Shown one piece after another: positions 25,285 through 33,172 of a stretch of 64,000 bases of DNA (within the stretch, counting starts at the first letter, position 1; every line of letters begins with the position of its first letter). The translations under genes and the position numbers were made by a program. The DNA lies in contig NZ_JBNJLT010000006.1 of assembly GCF_050113635.1 (NCBI RefSeq), forward strand, positions 1-64,000, in the 5' to 3' direction. The stretch comes from Marinimicrobium sp050113635 (GTDB lineage: Bacteria; Pseudomonadota; Gammaproteobacteria; Pseudomonadales; Cellvibrionaceae). The notes under the pieces are model-generated. The model was given only the letters and a program-made list of their open reading frames with translations. It was not told the DNA's origin and ran no database searches.

Positions 25285-27144
25285 ATGACCATACCTAACT
25301 TCAAATCTTGCCCCGTTCTGCTTTTTTTGCTATCGCTTCTCATGACACTACCGACATTCGCCGATAACAACGACGATTTGGAATCACTAAAACAGGATAT
25401 CAAACGTATCTATAGAGATAGCGGTAACGTGGCGCTAGGCATTGCCGTGGTGGATAACGGGCGAGTGGCCTGGATTGATACGTTAGGCCAACAGGAACTT
25501 CCAGAGGGAAAACCGGCCAATCAGCGAACGCGCTTTCACGTTGGTTCTATTTCCAAGATGTTCGTCGCATTGTCAGCTCTTAAATTAACCGAGCAAAACG
25601 AACTTGACTTGCAAACGCCGTTGTATCAATTGGCTCCTGAAGTAAAGCATCACAACCCCTGGGAAAACTCAGATCCGGTTCGGTTAGTCCACCTTCTGGA
25701 ACACACGACAGGCTGGCCCGATTGGAGCTTCGCTGAGCTGGCTTACACAGAAGAGCAATCATTAGATTTATTAGGTGATCTGAATGCTTTTCCAGAAGGC
25801 CGTCGCTCTCGCTGGCCTCCAGGCACGCGAATGGCTTACTCCAACGTTGGAGCTGCCGTAGCGGCCTACGTTGTAGAAAACGTCAGCGGTGTTGATTTCT
25901 ATAACTATGTGCAAGATAACATTCTTACACCGCTCGATATGTATGATTCCGGCTTCGTCACGCCAAATCAGGATAAGTTAGCACGCCCACATATCAACGG
26001 TGCCCCGGTTCACTATCGTCCGCAGATCTACTACCCCAGCAGTGCCTTCACAAGTTCTCCAGCCGACATGGCGCAACTGTTGTTGCTTTTCCTGGGAAGC
26101 AGCGAGAACCTACCTCTGTCAACGGAAACGATTTTACGAATGCAAGCGCCAACCACAACATTAGGGAACTCTGCGGGTATTACAGCCGGTTATGGCCTCG
26201 CCAATCGAACACGTGGATTTAAAGAACATGGCGTCGTCTTCCATGGGCATGACGGACGAATCCCGGGTGCTATGGCCACTTTATCCTACTCTCCAAGCTT
26301 GAATAGTGGCTATTTCCTGGCTCTGACAGGAAGCGGGGCCGGCGCTCAGAAGTTATTGAACACAGTCAATGACTACCTTCTACGAAACCACGCCAAGCCA
26401 GAAACAAAAAGTAACCCGACCAAAGAGAGCGTTTCTAAGTGGGAGGGCTACTACCAGCAAGTTCAATTCCCTGTGGATTTTATGAACTTTTTGCCGACCG
26501 CTCTTACCTCTATTCAAATCTCATTGGAGAAGGGAGAGCTGATTGCGAAAGGCGCCACCCCCTTTTCTTCAAAACGTGATACTATTTTCATACCTAAAAA
26601 CAACGTATTGATTGACAAGGGGACCGGCTTGCAAACCGCCGCGCTAGTTGACGACCCTTTGATTGGGAACGCTCTACAAATCGGCAGCACGCTTTACCAG
26701 GAAACTTCGAAGGTACGGCTATGGCTGCCGTTGCTCTGCTGGATAGCTATTCTAGCGCTTAGTGCGTTGACGTTAATATGCGCAATTATTTTATCGCCCA
26801 TTCGTTACTTCCGAGGGAAGCTCGAGCCGCCCGGTGCCGAACTCAGCTTTTGGGCAGCACTATCAAGCCTGACTTTCTTAGTATCTGCGCTCTACCCCAT
26901 ACTGAACCCTTTAGATATAACGCGTATCACCCCCTGGTCCTGGCCTTCCACTTTCCTTTTTGCCCTGACCTTAGGTTACGCGCTATGCTCAATGCTAGGT
27001 GTGATTTCCCTAAAATCTTTGCGTAAGATACCATTTCGGCTCAAAAGCCAATTGCCACTGATCATGGTGATTATCTCCCATGGCGCGATGTCTGTGTACC
27101 TTGCCCTACACGGTTTAATCGGGGTGAGGCTATGGTCCTGGTAA
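25285..27144 (+). CDS. Membrane-anchored serine hydrolase, beta-lactamase/PBP4*-like
   Basis: A 619-residue exported protein of the beta-lactamase-related (class C, S12) fold. A signal peptide (1-26) precedes the catalytic domain with GSISKMF (Ser88, Lys91), YSNVG (Tyr185, Asn187) and FHGHDGRIPG (near 319-328), so the active site looks complete. A small extra domain (about 395-470) and then about four membrane helices (about 477-615) follow. The combination suggests a periplasmic peptidase, esterase or PBP-like enzyme tethered to the inner membrane. A TTG directly precedes the ATG; ATG 25285 is preferred. It is followed closely by a LytS-type kinase and LytTR regulator, with AT-rich composition unlike its neighbours, hinting at acquisition. 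The substrate is unknown. Confidence 0.85.
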   Translation: MTIPNFKSCPVLLFLLSLLMTLPTFADNNDDLESLKQDIKRIYRDSGNVALGIAVVDNGRVAWIDTLGQQELPEGKPANQRTRFHVGSISKMFVALSALKLTEQNELDLQTPLYQLAPEVKHHNPWENSDPVRLVHLLEHTTGWPDWSFAELAYTEEQSLDLLGDLNAFPEGRRSRWPPGTRMAYSNVGAAVAAYVVENVSGVDFYNYVQDNILTPLDMYDSGFVTPNQDKLARPHINGAPVHYRPQIYYPSSAFTSSPADMAQLLLLFLGSSENLPLSTETILRMQAPTTTLGNSAGITAGYGLANRTRGFKEHGVVFHGHDGRIPGAMATLSYSPSLNSGYFLALTGSGAGAQKLLNTVNDYLLRNHAKPETKSNPTKESVSKWEGYYQQVQFPVDFMNFLPTALTSIQISLEKGELIAKGATPFSSKRDTIFIPKNNVLIDKGTGLQTAALVDDPLIGNALQIGSTLYQETSKVRLWLPLLCWIAILALSALTLICAIILSPIRYFRGKLEPPGAELSFWAALSSLTFLVSALYPILNPLDITRITPWSWPSTFLFALTLGYALCSMLGVISLKSLRKIPFRLKSQLPLIMVIISHGAMSVYLALHGLIGVRLWSW

Positions 27145-27148
27145 ATCC

Positions 27149-28231
27149 ATGATAAAACCGTTTTTTCCTCGTCAATCAAGATTCTGGTGGTACCACTGCA
27201 CCGCCCTCACTGTTGTGGGGTTAGTGCAAGTGCTGTTTATTACTTTTGACCGACCTCACCCAGTAGTGGACATTTTCAGCAGTCTATTATGGGTTCCACT
27301 GTTTACCGTAGCAGCTCTTGTTTTTCGACAGCGATATATCAGGCTCAGTTGGAACACGTTAGGTACAGCGAAGCTGATCTTTTTTTCCATGCTGAACATT
27401 GCCGCTTTTTCTTTGATCATCAGCGCTATCAACCTGGCAATAGTCATCATGATTTTTTCAGACCAGCTGTTTTCTGGCAGCTTTTCAGAAAATTTTTTTG
27501 GCTTTCCTCACGGTACAGAAACCATACTGTTTAACAACACGATCAGCACCAGCCTTTTGCTTAGCGCCTGGGTTCTTTTTTATATCGGTATTAAAAGCAG
27601 GCAACGAGCACACCAATCTGAAAACGACAGGATAAATACCGAACATCGTCTTAAAGAAGCCCAGTTCAGGGAGCTGTCCAATCAACTGAATCCACATTTT
27701 TTGTTCAACAGCCTAAACAACATCCGGTTCACGATCCACGAAGATCCGAACAAAGCGGATAAAGCACTCACTGCGCTCTCCGATATTCTTCGATACTCTC
27801 TGGACATAAACACCAAAAGTAGAGTTCCCCTTAGCCATGAGCTTCAGGTGGTAAAACAATATTTAACCGTTGTCGATCTTCACTTAGAGCAACGCCTTGA
27901 CTGGCAATTAGCCATTTCGGATGAGGTTCGGCAATACTTGATACCCCGAATGAGTTTGCAGCCTTTGGTGGAGAACGCTATAAAGCACGGCATTGAGCCC
28001 TCCCCTTCGGGAGGAAATTTAACTATTAAAGTCTACTTAGAGGCCAAAAATCTCACTCTGGAAGTCATGAACACTCGGTCGCTTTCTTACCCTAGAGAAA
28101 CAAAACCAGGAACCGGTCTCGACAACTTGAAGCGACGCATCGCAATTATATACAGCGGGTCAGCCAGCCTTATTATTAAGAAGACTGCCACACATTACTT
28201 TGTGAGACTGACGCTTCCACAGGAGACTTGA
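27149..28231 (+). CDS. LytS/YehU-type membrane sensor histidine kinase
   Basis: A 360-residue kinase of the His_kinase (PF06580-type) class. Four hydrophobic segments occupy about residues 10-145. The phospho-acceptor motif is QLNPHFLFNSLNNIRF, where the His of PHF is the predicted site. The ATPase has LQPLVENAIKHGIEP and PGTGLDNLKRR. It lacks an extracellular ligand domain, so it probably senses through its membrane part. It begins 4 bp after the serine hydrolase stop and ends 3 bp before the LytTR gene, so the three form one operon. The ribosome site is weak, consistent with translational coupling. Confidence 0.92.
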   Translation: MIKPFFPRQSRFWWYHCTALTVVGLVQVLFITFDRPHPVVDIFSSLLWVPLFTVAALVFRQRYIRLSWNTLGTAKLIFFSMLNIAAFSLIISAINLAIVIMIFSDQLFSGSFSENFFGFPHGTETILFNNTISTSLLLSAWVLFYIGIKSRQRAHQSENDRINTEHRLKEAQFRELSNQLNPHFLFNSLNNIRFTIHEDPNKADKALTALSDILRYSLDINTKSRVPLSHELQVVKQYLTVVDLHLEQRLDWQLAISDEVRQYLIPRMSLQPLVENAIKHGIEPSPSGGNLTIKVYLEAKNLTLEVMNTRSLSYPRETKPGTGLDNLKRRIAIIYSGSASLIIKKTATHYFVRLTLPQET

Positions 28232-28234
28232 CGA

Positions 28235-28942
28235 ATGAAAACGGTTGTCATTGAAGACTCTCGCATCGCCCGAAACGGACTCCTTAACATGCTGTCCGTT
28301 TCCCATGAATTGCAGATTCTTGGCAGCGCCGCCAATGCCGAAGAAGCCCGGGACTTAATTGCGTTACATCGGCCTCAACTGCTTTTTCTCGATATACAAA
28401 TGCCAGGAGATGATGGCTTCCAGTTATTGGATTCGCTAGATTACGATCCCTATATCATTTTTACCACGGCGCACGCAAAGTATGCTGTACGCTCTTTTGA
28501 CTATCAAGCTATAGATTACCTGTTGAAACCGATAAGCCAAGAAAGGTTGGCAATAAGCATCGCACGGGCTTTAAGTCATCACCAGGATCAACCGAGCCAC
28601 TCCCCTCTCGATTACGACAGCCGGGTTTTCATCAAGGATGGGGATGAATGTCATTTGATCGCCGTATTCGACATTAGCTATCTCGAAAGCTGTAAAAATC
28701 ACGTCCGTGTGTTCTTTTCAGGGAAAAGCGCGTTTGTAAAGAAGCCATTAAGACAACTTGAGTGCCGGCTCCCCTCTACCCTGTTCTTTCGAGCCAGCCG
28801 ACAATACATTATTAATTTGAAACACGTCGCGACTATTGAGAAATCCGTTGACGAGGGATATGAAGTCACTATGGAAGACAGCAAAGTGATTCATATCTCC
28901 CGTCGCAACGGTATTATTTTGGGGCAACGTCTCACGCTATAG
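28235..28942 (+). CDS. LytTR-family response regulator
   Basis: A 235-residue regulator with an N-terminal receiver (phospho-acceptor Asp53 in LLFLDIQMPGDDG, switch Thr in IIFTTAHA, Lys in YLLKPI) and a C-terminal LytTR DNA-binding domain (about 130-235; LESCKNHVRVFF, FFRASRQYIINL, HISRRNGI). It is the cognate partner of the preceding LytS-type kinase. A good ribosome site (CAGGAG, eight bases from ATG) is present. LytTR proteins bind paired direct repeats; I did not find a convincing pair upstream of the hydrolase. The 28943-29141 gap after it, before the convergent lipase gene, shows no gene or clear terminator. Confidence 0.93.
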   Translation: MKTVVIEDSRIARNGLLNMLSVSHELQILGSAANAEEARDLIALHRPQLLFLDIQMPGDDGFQLLDSLDYDPYIIFTTAHAKYAVRSFDYQAIDYLLKPISQERLAISIARALSHHQDQPSHSPLDYDSRVFIKDGDECHLIAVFDISYLESCKNHVRVFFSGKSAFVKKPLRQLECRLPSTLFFRASRQYIINLKHVATIEKSVDEGYEVTMEDSKVIHISRRNGIILGQRLTL

Positions 28943-29141
28943 CGGAGCAAGTCAAACGATTGAGACATCAAGAAAGGCAAACACCACTCTCAAGGGTGCA
29001 AACCTTCGGTCACCTTCATCGTGTGAGGATCAAACGGTGAGGAATAGTGCTCATGAGCGATCTTCCCGACCAACTGCCCCTTTCTCGACTCGTCGGTACA
29101 GCCACCACGGAAAGATAATGTGCGACAGCCTTGCGTACGTT

Positions 29142-30302
29142 TTATCGGTCAATAAGTGTTCGAACAGCCTGTCGGGCTTGGCTTAGCATACGACCAATCA
29201 GCCGTGACAGAATCCAACGCATTAGGTCCTGCGTAAGCTCGCTGATGGAGTCTACCCATTTCATACCCAACAGCCGGGTTAAGCGTCGCATCAGGCGAAG
29301 CACCCAGAAACTGACCTCTTTCGAGAGGTCTATTCCCCGCTTGAGAACCAAGGCGATACGGTCCGCCAGCGTCATAGCCCCCATAAACCCCATCTGGAGC
29401 GGTGCCAGCAGTGCCACGCTGAGCTTTCCAAGCACCCATGCCAGCGCAGCGCTGGCGCGCTGCCATACACCTGGGTCTGCCGCATTATCCAAAGCGTCTG
29501 ACGTGAGCCACTGCTGCAAGGCCACATCAGTCAGCGCTGGATTTGGCCGACTTTTGAGCATCAGCCAGCTAGCGCGTTTCATGGAATGAACATAGTTCAC
29601 TACGCGGTGTGCGGCAAAGGACATTACGCCATGTCCGTAAGGAATTTCATACCCTGCGCCAGGCATCGGCGCATGCCGGTAGGGAAACACTGGGACCATG
29701 GCGACAGGATCATTGCGGTGATGGACACGGTATACGCTGGGCGAATTTAGTTTACGCGTCAATTGAGTGGCAAACCCTTGCAAACCCACTCTGGGAGCGC
29801 CAAAGCTGTAAAGTTTTACCGAGTTTGACTGGTGGCTTTTCAGCCAATCGGCCACCAGCGTGGCCACGGCTCCACCCAGGCTATGACCAATGCAGTGAAT
29901 GGTGCCTGTCGTAGTAGCGTGCTCTGCAAGAAACTTTTTCAGTTGCGGCAGCAGGCTCGACAGTATCTGGTTAAATCCAATGTGTACCAGTGAACCGGTA
30001 GGACCGCGCTCCAGACCAAGGCGAGCGTTGCTTAACCAGTCAGCGCCGTAATTGGCACTGGTTGATCCACGGAATATCAAGAATAGCTCATTGCTTCTTG
30101 CCTCACGCCCTTTAACACAGACTGCAAATGCGTCCTTTGTATTCAACAACCTGAACCCTACAGTCGCATTAAGTAGAGAGCTTGCTCCTTCAGAACGAGA
30201 GAACTGTGGACTCTGCAAAAACACCGACAACATACTCTCGTCTTGAACAGTGTATACCTCTTCGGCCAATTTGGCGGCTTCCTGTGGAGTTAATACTTTC
30301 AT
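29142..30302 (-). CDS. Class 3 lipase family protein
   Basis: A 386-residue alpha/beta hydrolase of the Lipase_3 family. The nucleophile elbow is CIGHSLGGAVATL (Ser141); the likely triad partners are Asp198 in HHRNDPVAMVP and His232 in AAHRVVNYVHS. There is no signal peptide. Residues about 280-386 form a hydrophobic to amphipathic, Arg-rich helical tail (ALAWVLGKLSVALLAPLQMG and MRRLTRLLGMKW) that could bind membranes. The frame is open to 30389, but AGAGG before the ATG at 30302 marks the start. It lies 13 bp after a DUF6795 gene. A phospholipase effector is possible, but no secretion marker domain is seen. Confidence 0.85.
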   Translation of the reverse strand: MKVLTPQEAAKLAEEVYTVQDESMLSVFLQSPQFSRSEGASSLLNATVGFRLLNTKDAFAVCVKGREARSNELFLIFRGSTSANYGADWLSNARLGLERGPTGSLVHIGFNQILSSLLPQLKKFLAEHATTTGTIHCIGHSLGGAVATLVADWLKSHQSNSVKLYSFGAPRVGLQGFATQLTRKLNSPSVYRVHHRNDPVAMVPVFPYRHAPMPGAGYEIPYGHGVMSFAAHRVVNYVHSMKRASWLMLKSRPNPALTDVALQQWLTSDALDNAADPGVWQRASAALAWVLGKLSVALLAPLQMGFMGAMTLADRIALVLKRGIDLSKEVSFWVLRLMRRLTRLLGMKWVDSISELTQDLMRWILSRLIGRMLSQARQAVRTLIDR

Positions 30303-30315
30303 CCTTTCCTCTCTA

Positions 30316-30822
30316 TCAGTTATTAACTGCATCCCACGTACAAACAGTTCCAAGCAATCCATGTTCCACATCGACACGCTGAAACTCATTAGTCAGTTCG
30401 CACGTTAGGCCTACTGGCCGTCCGCCTAACTCGCCAAACAAAGATTCATCCATTTTTCCCATTTTCCAAACCAGATACTTTTGGCCATTGAATGTCACAT
30501 GTATTTCCTGATGAACGACAAACTCAGAAAACGACATTGGACGCCATAGGCCGGTAATTTTCGGAAGCGAAAATTCTCCGTGCTGATTAGTAGAAACCGT
30601 GTGGTAGTGACCGTCCTTCCCGTCCCATGTCACCTTTCGTTTGAGAACAGCCCCCACCGCAGGCTTTCCTTTAAACGTAACAGTGCCTTCCATTGGGGAA
30701 CTTAGCACCACTTCTTTTTTAGGAAATAAAGACATAGCGACTCCTTGCGGGGGCAGCATGAGCAACAAAAGAACAAAAAAACCAGTCAGAATCAGCAGGA
30801 CAATGTGGCGAGTTTGAATCAT
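30316..30822 (-). CDS. DUF6795-like protein with signal sequence, partner of the lipase
   Basis: A 168-residue protein. Residues 1-29 look like a signal sequence (MIQTRH, then IVLLILTGFFVLLLLML, ending PPQGVA). The rest matches my memory of DUF6795: KEVVLSSPMEGTVTFKGKPA, HGEFSLPKI, YLVWKMGKMDESLFGELGG and LTCELTNEF. A second, much stronger start lies at the signal boundary: ATG 30735 with AAGGAG five bases upstream would make a 139-residue cytoplasmic form beginning MSLFPKKEVV. Both forms may exist. It is transcribed just before the lipase gene. A role as immunity protein or accessory factor for the lipase is inferred from pairing alone. Confidence 0.7.
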   Translation of the reverse strand: MIQTRHIVLLILTGFFVLLLLMLPPQGVAMSLFPKKEVVLSSPMEGTVTFKGKPAVGAVLKRKVTWDGKDGHYHTVSTNQHGEFSLPKITGLWRPMSFSEFVVHQEIHVTFNGQKYLVWKMGKMDESLFGELGGRPVGLTCELTNEFQRVDVEHGLLGTVCTWDAVNN

Positions 30823-31013
30823 CGGGCAGTCCGTTTGCCAGGCGAGGCGGTTCCGTTGAATGTTTTTACGATAGTAAACTTTGGGGATTTTCTGTCAAGC
30901 CAGAGGAAACTCTTTGTCTTCGAAATGCAGACTGAGTCACGGCGTGACTTCTTCTTATGAAGTGCAGACCCCTTGTCTACTTCGAATCGCTTCGAGCAAA
31001 AACACTTCTGGAA

Positions 31014-31046
31014 ATAAAAAAAGGCCGACAAATGCCGGCCTTTTTT
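31014..31046 (-). terminator. Rho-independent terminator of rpsA
   Basis: On the minus strand, AAGGCCG (read from 31042) pairs with CGGCCTT ending at 31021, with an eight-base loop, followed by a run of T (complement of AAAAAAA before 31021). It lies 22 bp after the rpsA stop. A-runs flank both sides, so it can also work on the plus strand. The gap 30823-31013 shows no gene. Confidence 0.9.
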
Positions 31047-31067
31047 CGAACAATGCAAGACAGCTAA

Positions 31068-32753
31068 TTAATCTTGATTCTTCATTTGTGCCTTGATCAG
31101 GTCACCCAAAGTGGTGGGCGAAGCCTGCTCAGCGGTTTTGGCACTGTGCTCTTTCACCGCCGCTTTCTCCTCGGCGACGTCCTTGGACTTCACAGACAAG
31201 TTGATAGTGCGGTTTTTGCGATCAACGCTGATGATTTTGGCTTCAACTTCTTCGCCCTCTTTCAGCACGTTGCGCGCGTCTTCCACTTTCTCACGGCTCA
31301 GCTCGGAGGCTTTCAGGTAAGCTTCAACATCTTCCGCCAGAGTCACGGTAGCGCCCTTCGCTTCGACTTCTTTCACAGTACCCTTGATCACAGAACCTTT
31401 GTCGTTCTCTGCCAGGTATTCTGAGAAAGGATCGGTCTCCAGCTGCTTGATGCCCAGGGAGATACGCTCGCGCTCGGGGTCGATAGCCAGCACAACGGTT
31501 TCCAGCTCGTCACCTTTCTTGTACTTGCGTACGGCCTCTTCGCCAGCTTCGTGCCAGGAGATGTCGGACAGGTGAACCAGACCGTCGATGCCACCATCCA
31601 GACCGATGAAGATACCGAAATCGGTGATGGATTTGATCTTGCCGGAGATTTTATCGCCCTTGGCGTAGGTGCGTGCGAATACGTCCCAGGGGTTTTCCTG
31701 ACACTGTTTCATGCCCAGAGAGATACGACGACGTTCTTCGTCGATATCCAGGATCATGACTTCCACTTCGTCACCCACATTCACCACTTTGGACGGATGA
31801 ATGTTCTTGTTGGTCCAATCCATTTCGGAGACGTGAACCAGGCCTTCCACACCTTCTTCCAGCTCAGCAAAGCAGCCGTAATCGGTAAGGTTGGTAACCA
31901 CAGCCTTGACCTTGGTGTTTTCCGGGTAACGGCTGGTGATGTTGACCCAGGGATCTTCACCCAGTTGCTTCAGACCCAGGGAAACACGGTTACGCTCACG
32001 GTCGAATTTCAGCACCTTGACTTCGATATCGTCGCCAACGTTCACAATTTCGCTCGGATGCTTGATGCGCTTCCAGGCCATATCGGTGATGTGCAGCAAG
32101 CCATCAACGCCGCCCAAATCAACGAAGGCACCGTAATCGGTCAGGTTCTTCACGATACCCTTGATGACCATACCTTCTTGCAGGGTAGCCAGCAGTTCTT
32201 CACGTTCTTCCGAGTTGGCTTGTTCCAGCACGGCACGGCGGGATACCACCACGTTATTGCGACGCTGATCCAGCTTGATCACCTTGAATTCCAGTTCTTT
32301 ACCTTCAAGGTGGGTAGTGTCACGCACGGGGCGAACGTCTACCAGAGAGCCCGGCAGGAAGGCACGGATGCTGGAAACATCCACGGTGAAACCGCCTTTA
32401 ACCTTGCCATTGATAACGCCTTTGACCACTTCGTCGGCGGAGTGTGCTGCTTCCAGCACTTTCCAGGCTTCAGCGCGCTTGGCTTTTTCGCGGGACAGGC
32501 GGGTTTCCCCGAAGCCGTCTTCCACTGTTTCCAGCGCGACCTGAACTTCGTCGCCGATTTGCAACTCCAGTTCACCTTCGTCATTCAGGAACTGGCTCGC
32601 AGGAATAACACCTTCGGACTTCAGACCAGCGTGAACGGTCACCCAGTCTTTGTCCACGTCGATCACAACACCGGTCACGATCGTGCCGGGCTCCATGTCG
32701 ACGGTTTTCAGGCTCTCTTCAAACAGTTCAGCAAAACTTTCGCTCATGGTCAT
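31068..32753 (-). CDS. rpsA: 30S ribosomal protein S1
   Basis: S1 helps the small ribosomal subunit bind structured mRNA. The 561-residue protein shows six successive S1 RNA-binding domains with repeated signatures such as GVVIDVDKDWVTVHAGLKSEG, LTDYGAFVDLGGVDGLLHIT (near 205-224), LTDYGCFAELEEGVEGLVH and ITDFGIFIGLDGGIDGLVHL, ending in a Lys/Glu-rich tail. In pseudomonads it follows cmk; here manC, galU and manB lie between cmk and rpsA. A terminator follows it. The upstream stretch 32754-33053 holds no gene and no clearly readable promoter. Confidence 0.97.
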   Translation of the reverse strand: MTMSESFAELFEESLKTVDMEPGTIVTGVVIDVDKDWVTVHAGLKSEGVIPASQFLNDEGELELQIGDEVQVALETVEDGFGETRLSREKAKRAEAWKVLEAAHSADEVVKGVINGKVKGGFTVDVSSIRAFLPGSLVDVRPVRDTTHLEGKELEFKVIKLDQRRNNVVVSRRAVLEQANSEEREELLATLQEGMVIKGIVKNLTDYGAFVDLGGVDGLLHITDMAWKRIKHPSEIVNVGDDIEVKVLKFDRERNRVSLGLKQLGEDPWVNITSRYPENTKVKAVVTNLTDYGCFAELEEGVEGLVHVSEMDWTNKNIHPSKVVNVGDEVEVMILDIDEERRRISLGMKQCQENPWDVFARTYAKGDKISGKIKSITDFGIFIGLDGGIDGLVHLSDISWHEAGEEAVRKYKKGDELETVVLAIDPERERISLGIKQLETDPFSEYLAENDKGSVIKGTVKEVEAKGATVTLAEDVEAYLKASELSREKVEDARNVLKEGEEVEAKIISVDRKNRTINLSVKSKDVAEEKAAVKEHSAKTAEQASPTTLGDLIKAQMKNQD

Positions 32754-33053
32754 TCAAATACCTTCATAAATGCCCGCCGAACCCGGATGGGGCTCTGTCA
32801 CGGGTATACCGTACTGCCAGTGGTACGGGCCGGTTAAGGAGATGACGAAGCCGACATTCTAAGCTGGCGCCTGCCGGGTTCGCCCTTGCCAGGAAAGTAG
32901 TCCATGTGTGGTTACAGTCTCCAGCAAGCGCGGCAGGCTAGCAGATTTGGAGGGATATAACAAGGCTTGCCGGTTGGTTAGAACCTGTCAGATAGTGAGA
33001 GGGGTTGAGGTGAGAGGTTATTGAGCCCGGTCTGAGAAGGGCTGATGCCTCCA

Positions 33054-33116
33054 AGACACGCCGTAAACCCATCCCTGGGGGCTCGAATCGCGGGTCCCCC
33101 GCTCCACGGCGTGTCT
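33054..33116. repeat. Inverted repeat with conserved core, copy 2 (short arms)
   Basis: AGACACGCCGT (33054-33064) and ACGGCGTGTCT (33106-33116) are perfect 11-bp arms. The core, in opposite orientation to copy 1, keeps AAACCCATCCCTGGGGGCT with hairpin CCCA/TGGG. Its second hairpin is GCGGG-TCC-CCCGC, a different sequence with the same shape as GGCAT-CC-ATGCC in the other copies. Just before the left arm, GATGCCTCCA matches the other end of the core, as if a second partial copy were joined tail to head. It sits between the manC 3' end and the rpsA upstream region. Confidence 0.75.
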
Positions 33117-33172
33117 CACAGGGGGTAATACCGCCGAAGCCCCCTCTACGAAGCTCCGAAGCCCTCTGCTTC

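Noticed and set aside
25048..30822. Prophage, integron or transposon island
   Set aside because: Despite the different composition there is no integrase, transposase, terminal repeat or tRNA boundary.
31551..32837. Antisense frame of 428 codons opposite rpsA
   Set aside because: It arises from the biased codon use of rpsA, a highly expressed gene; it has no motif.
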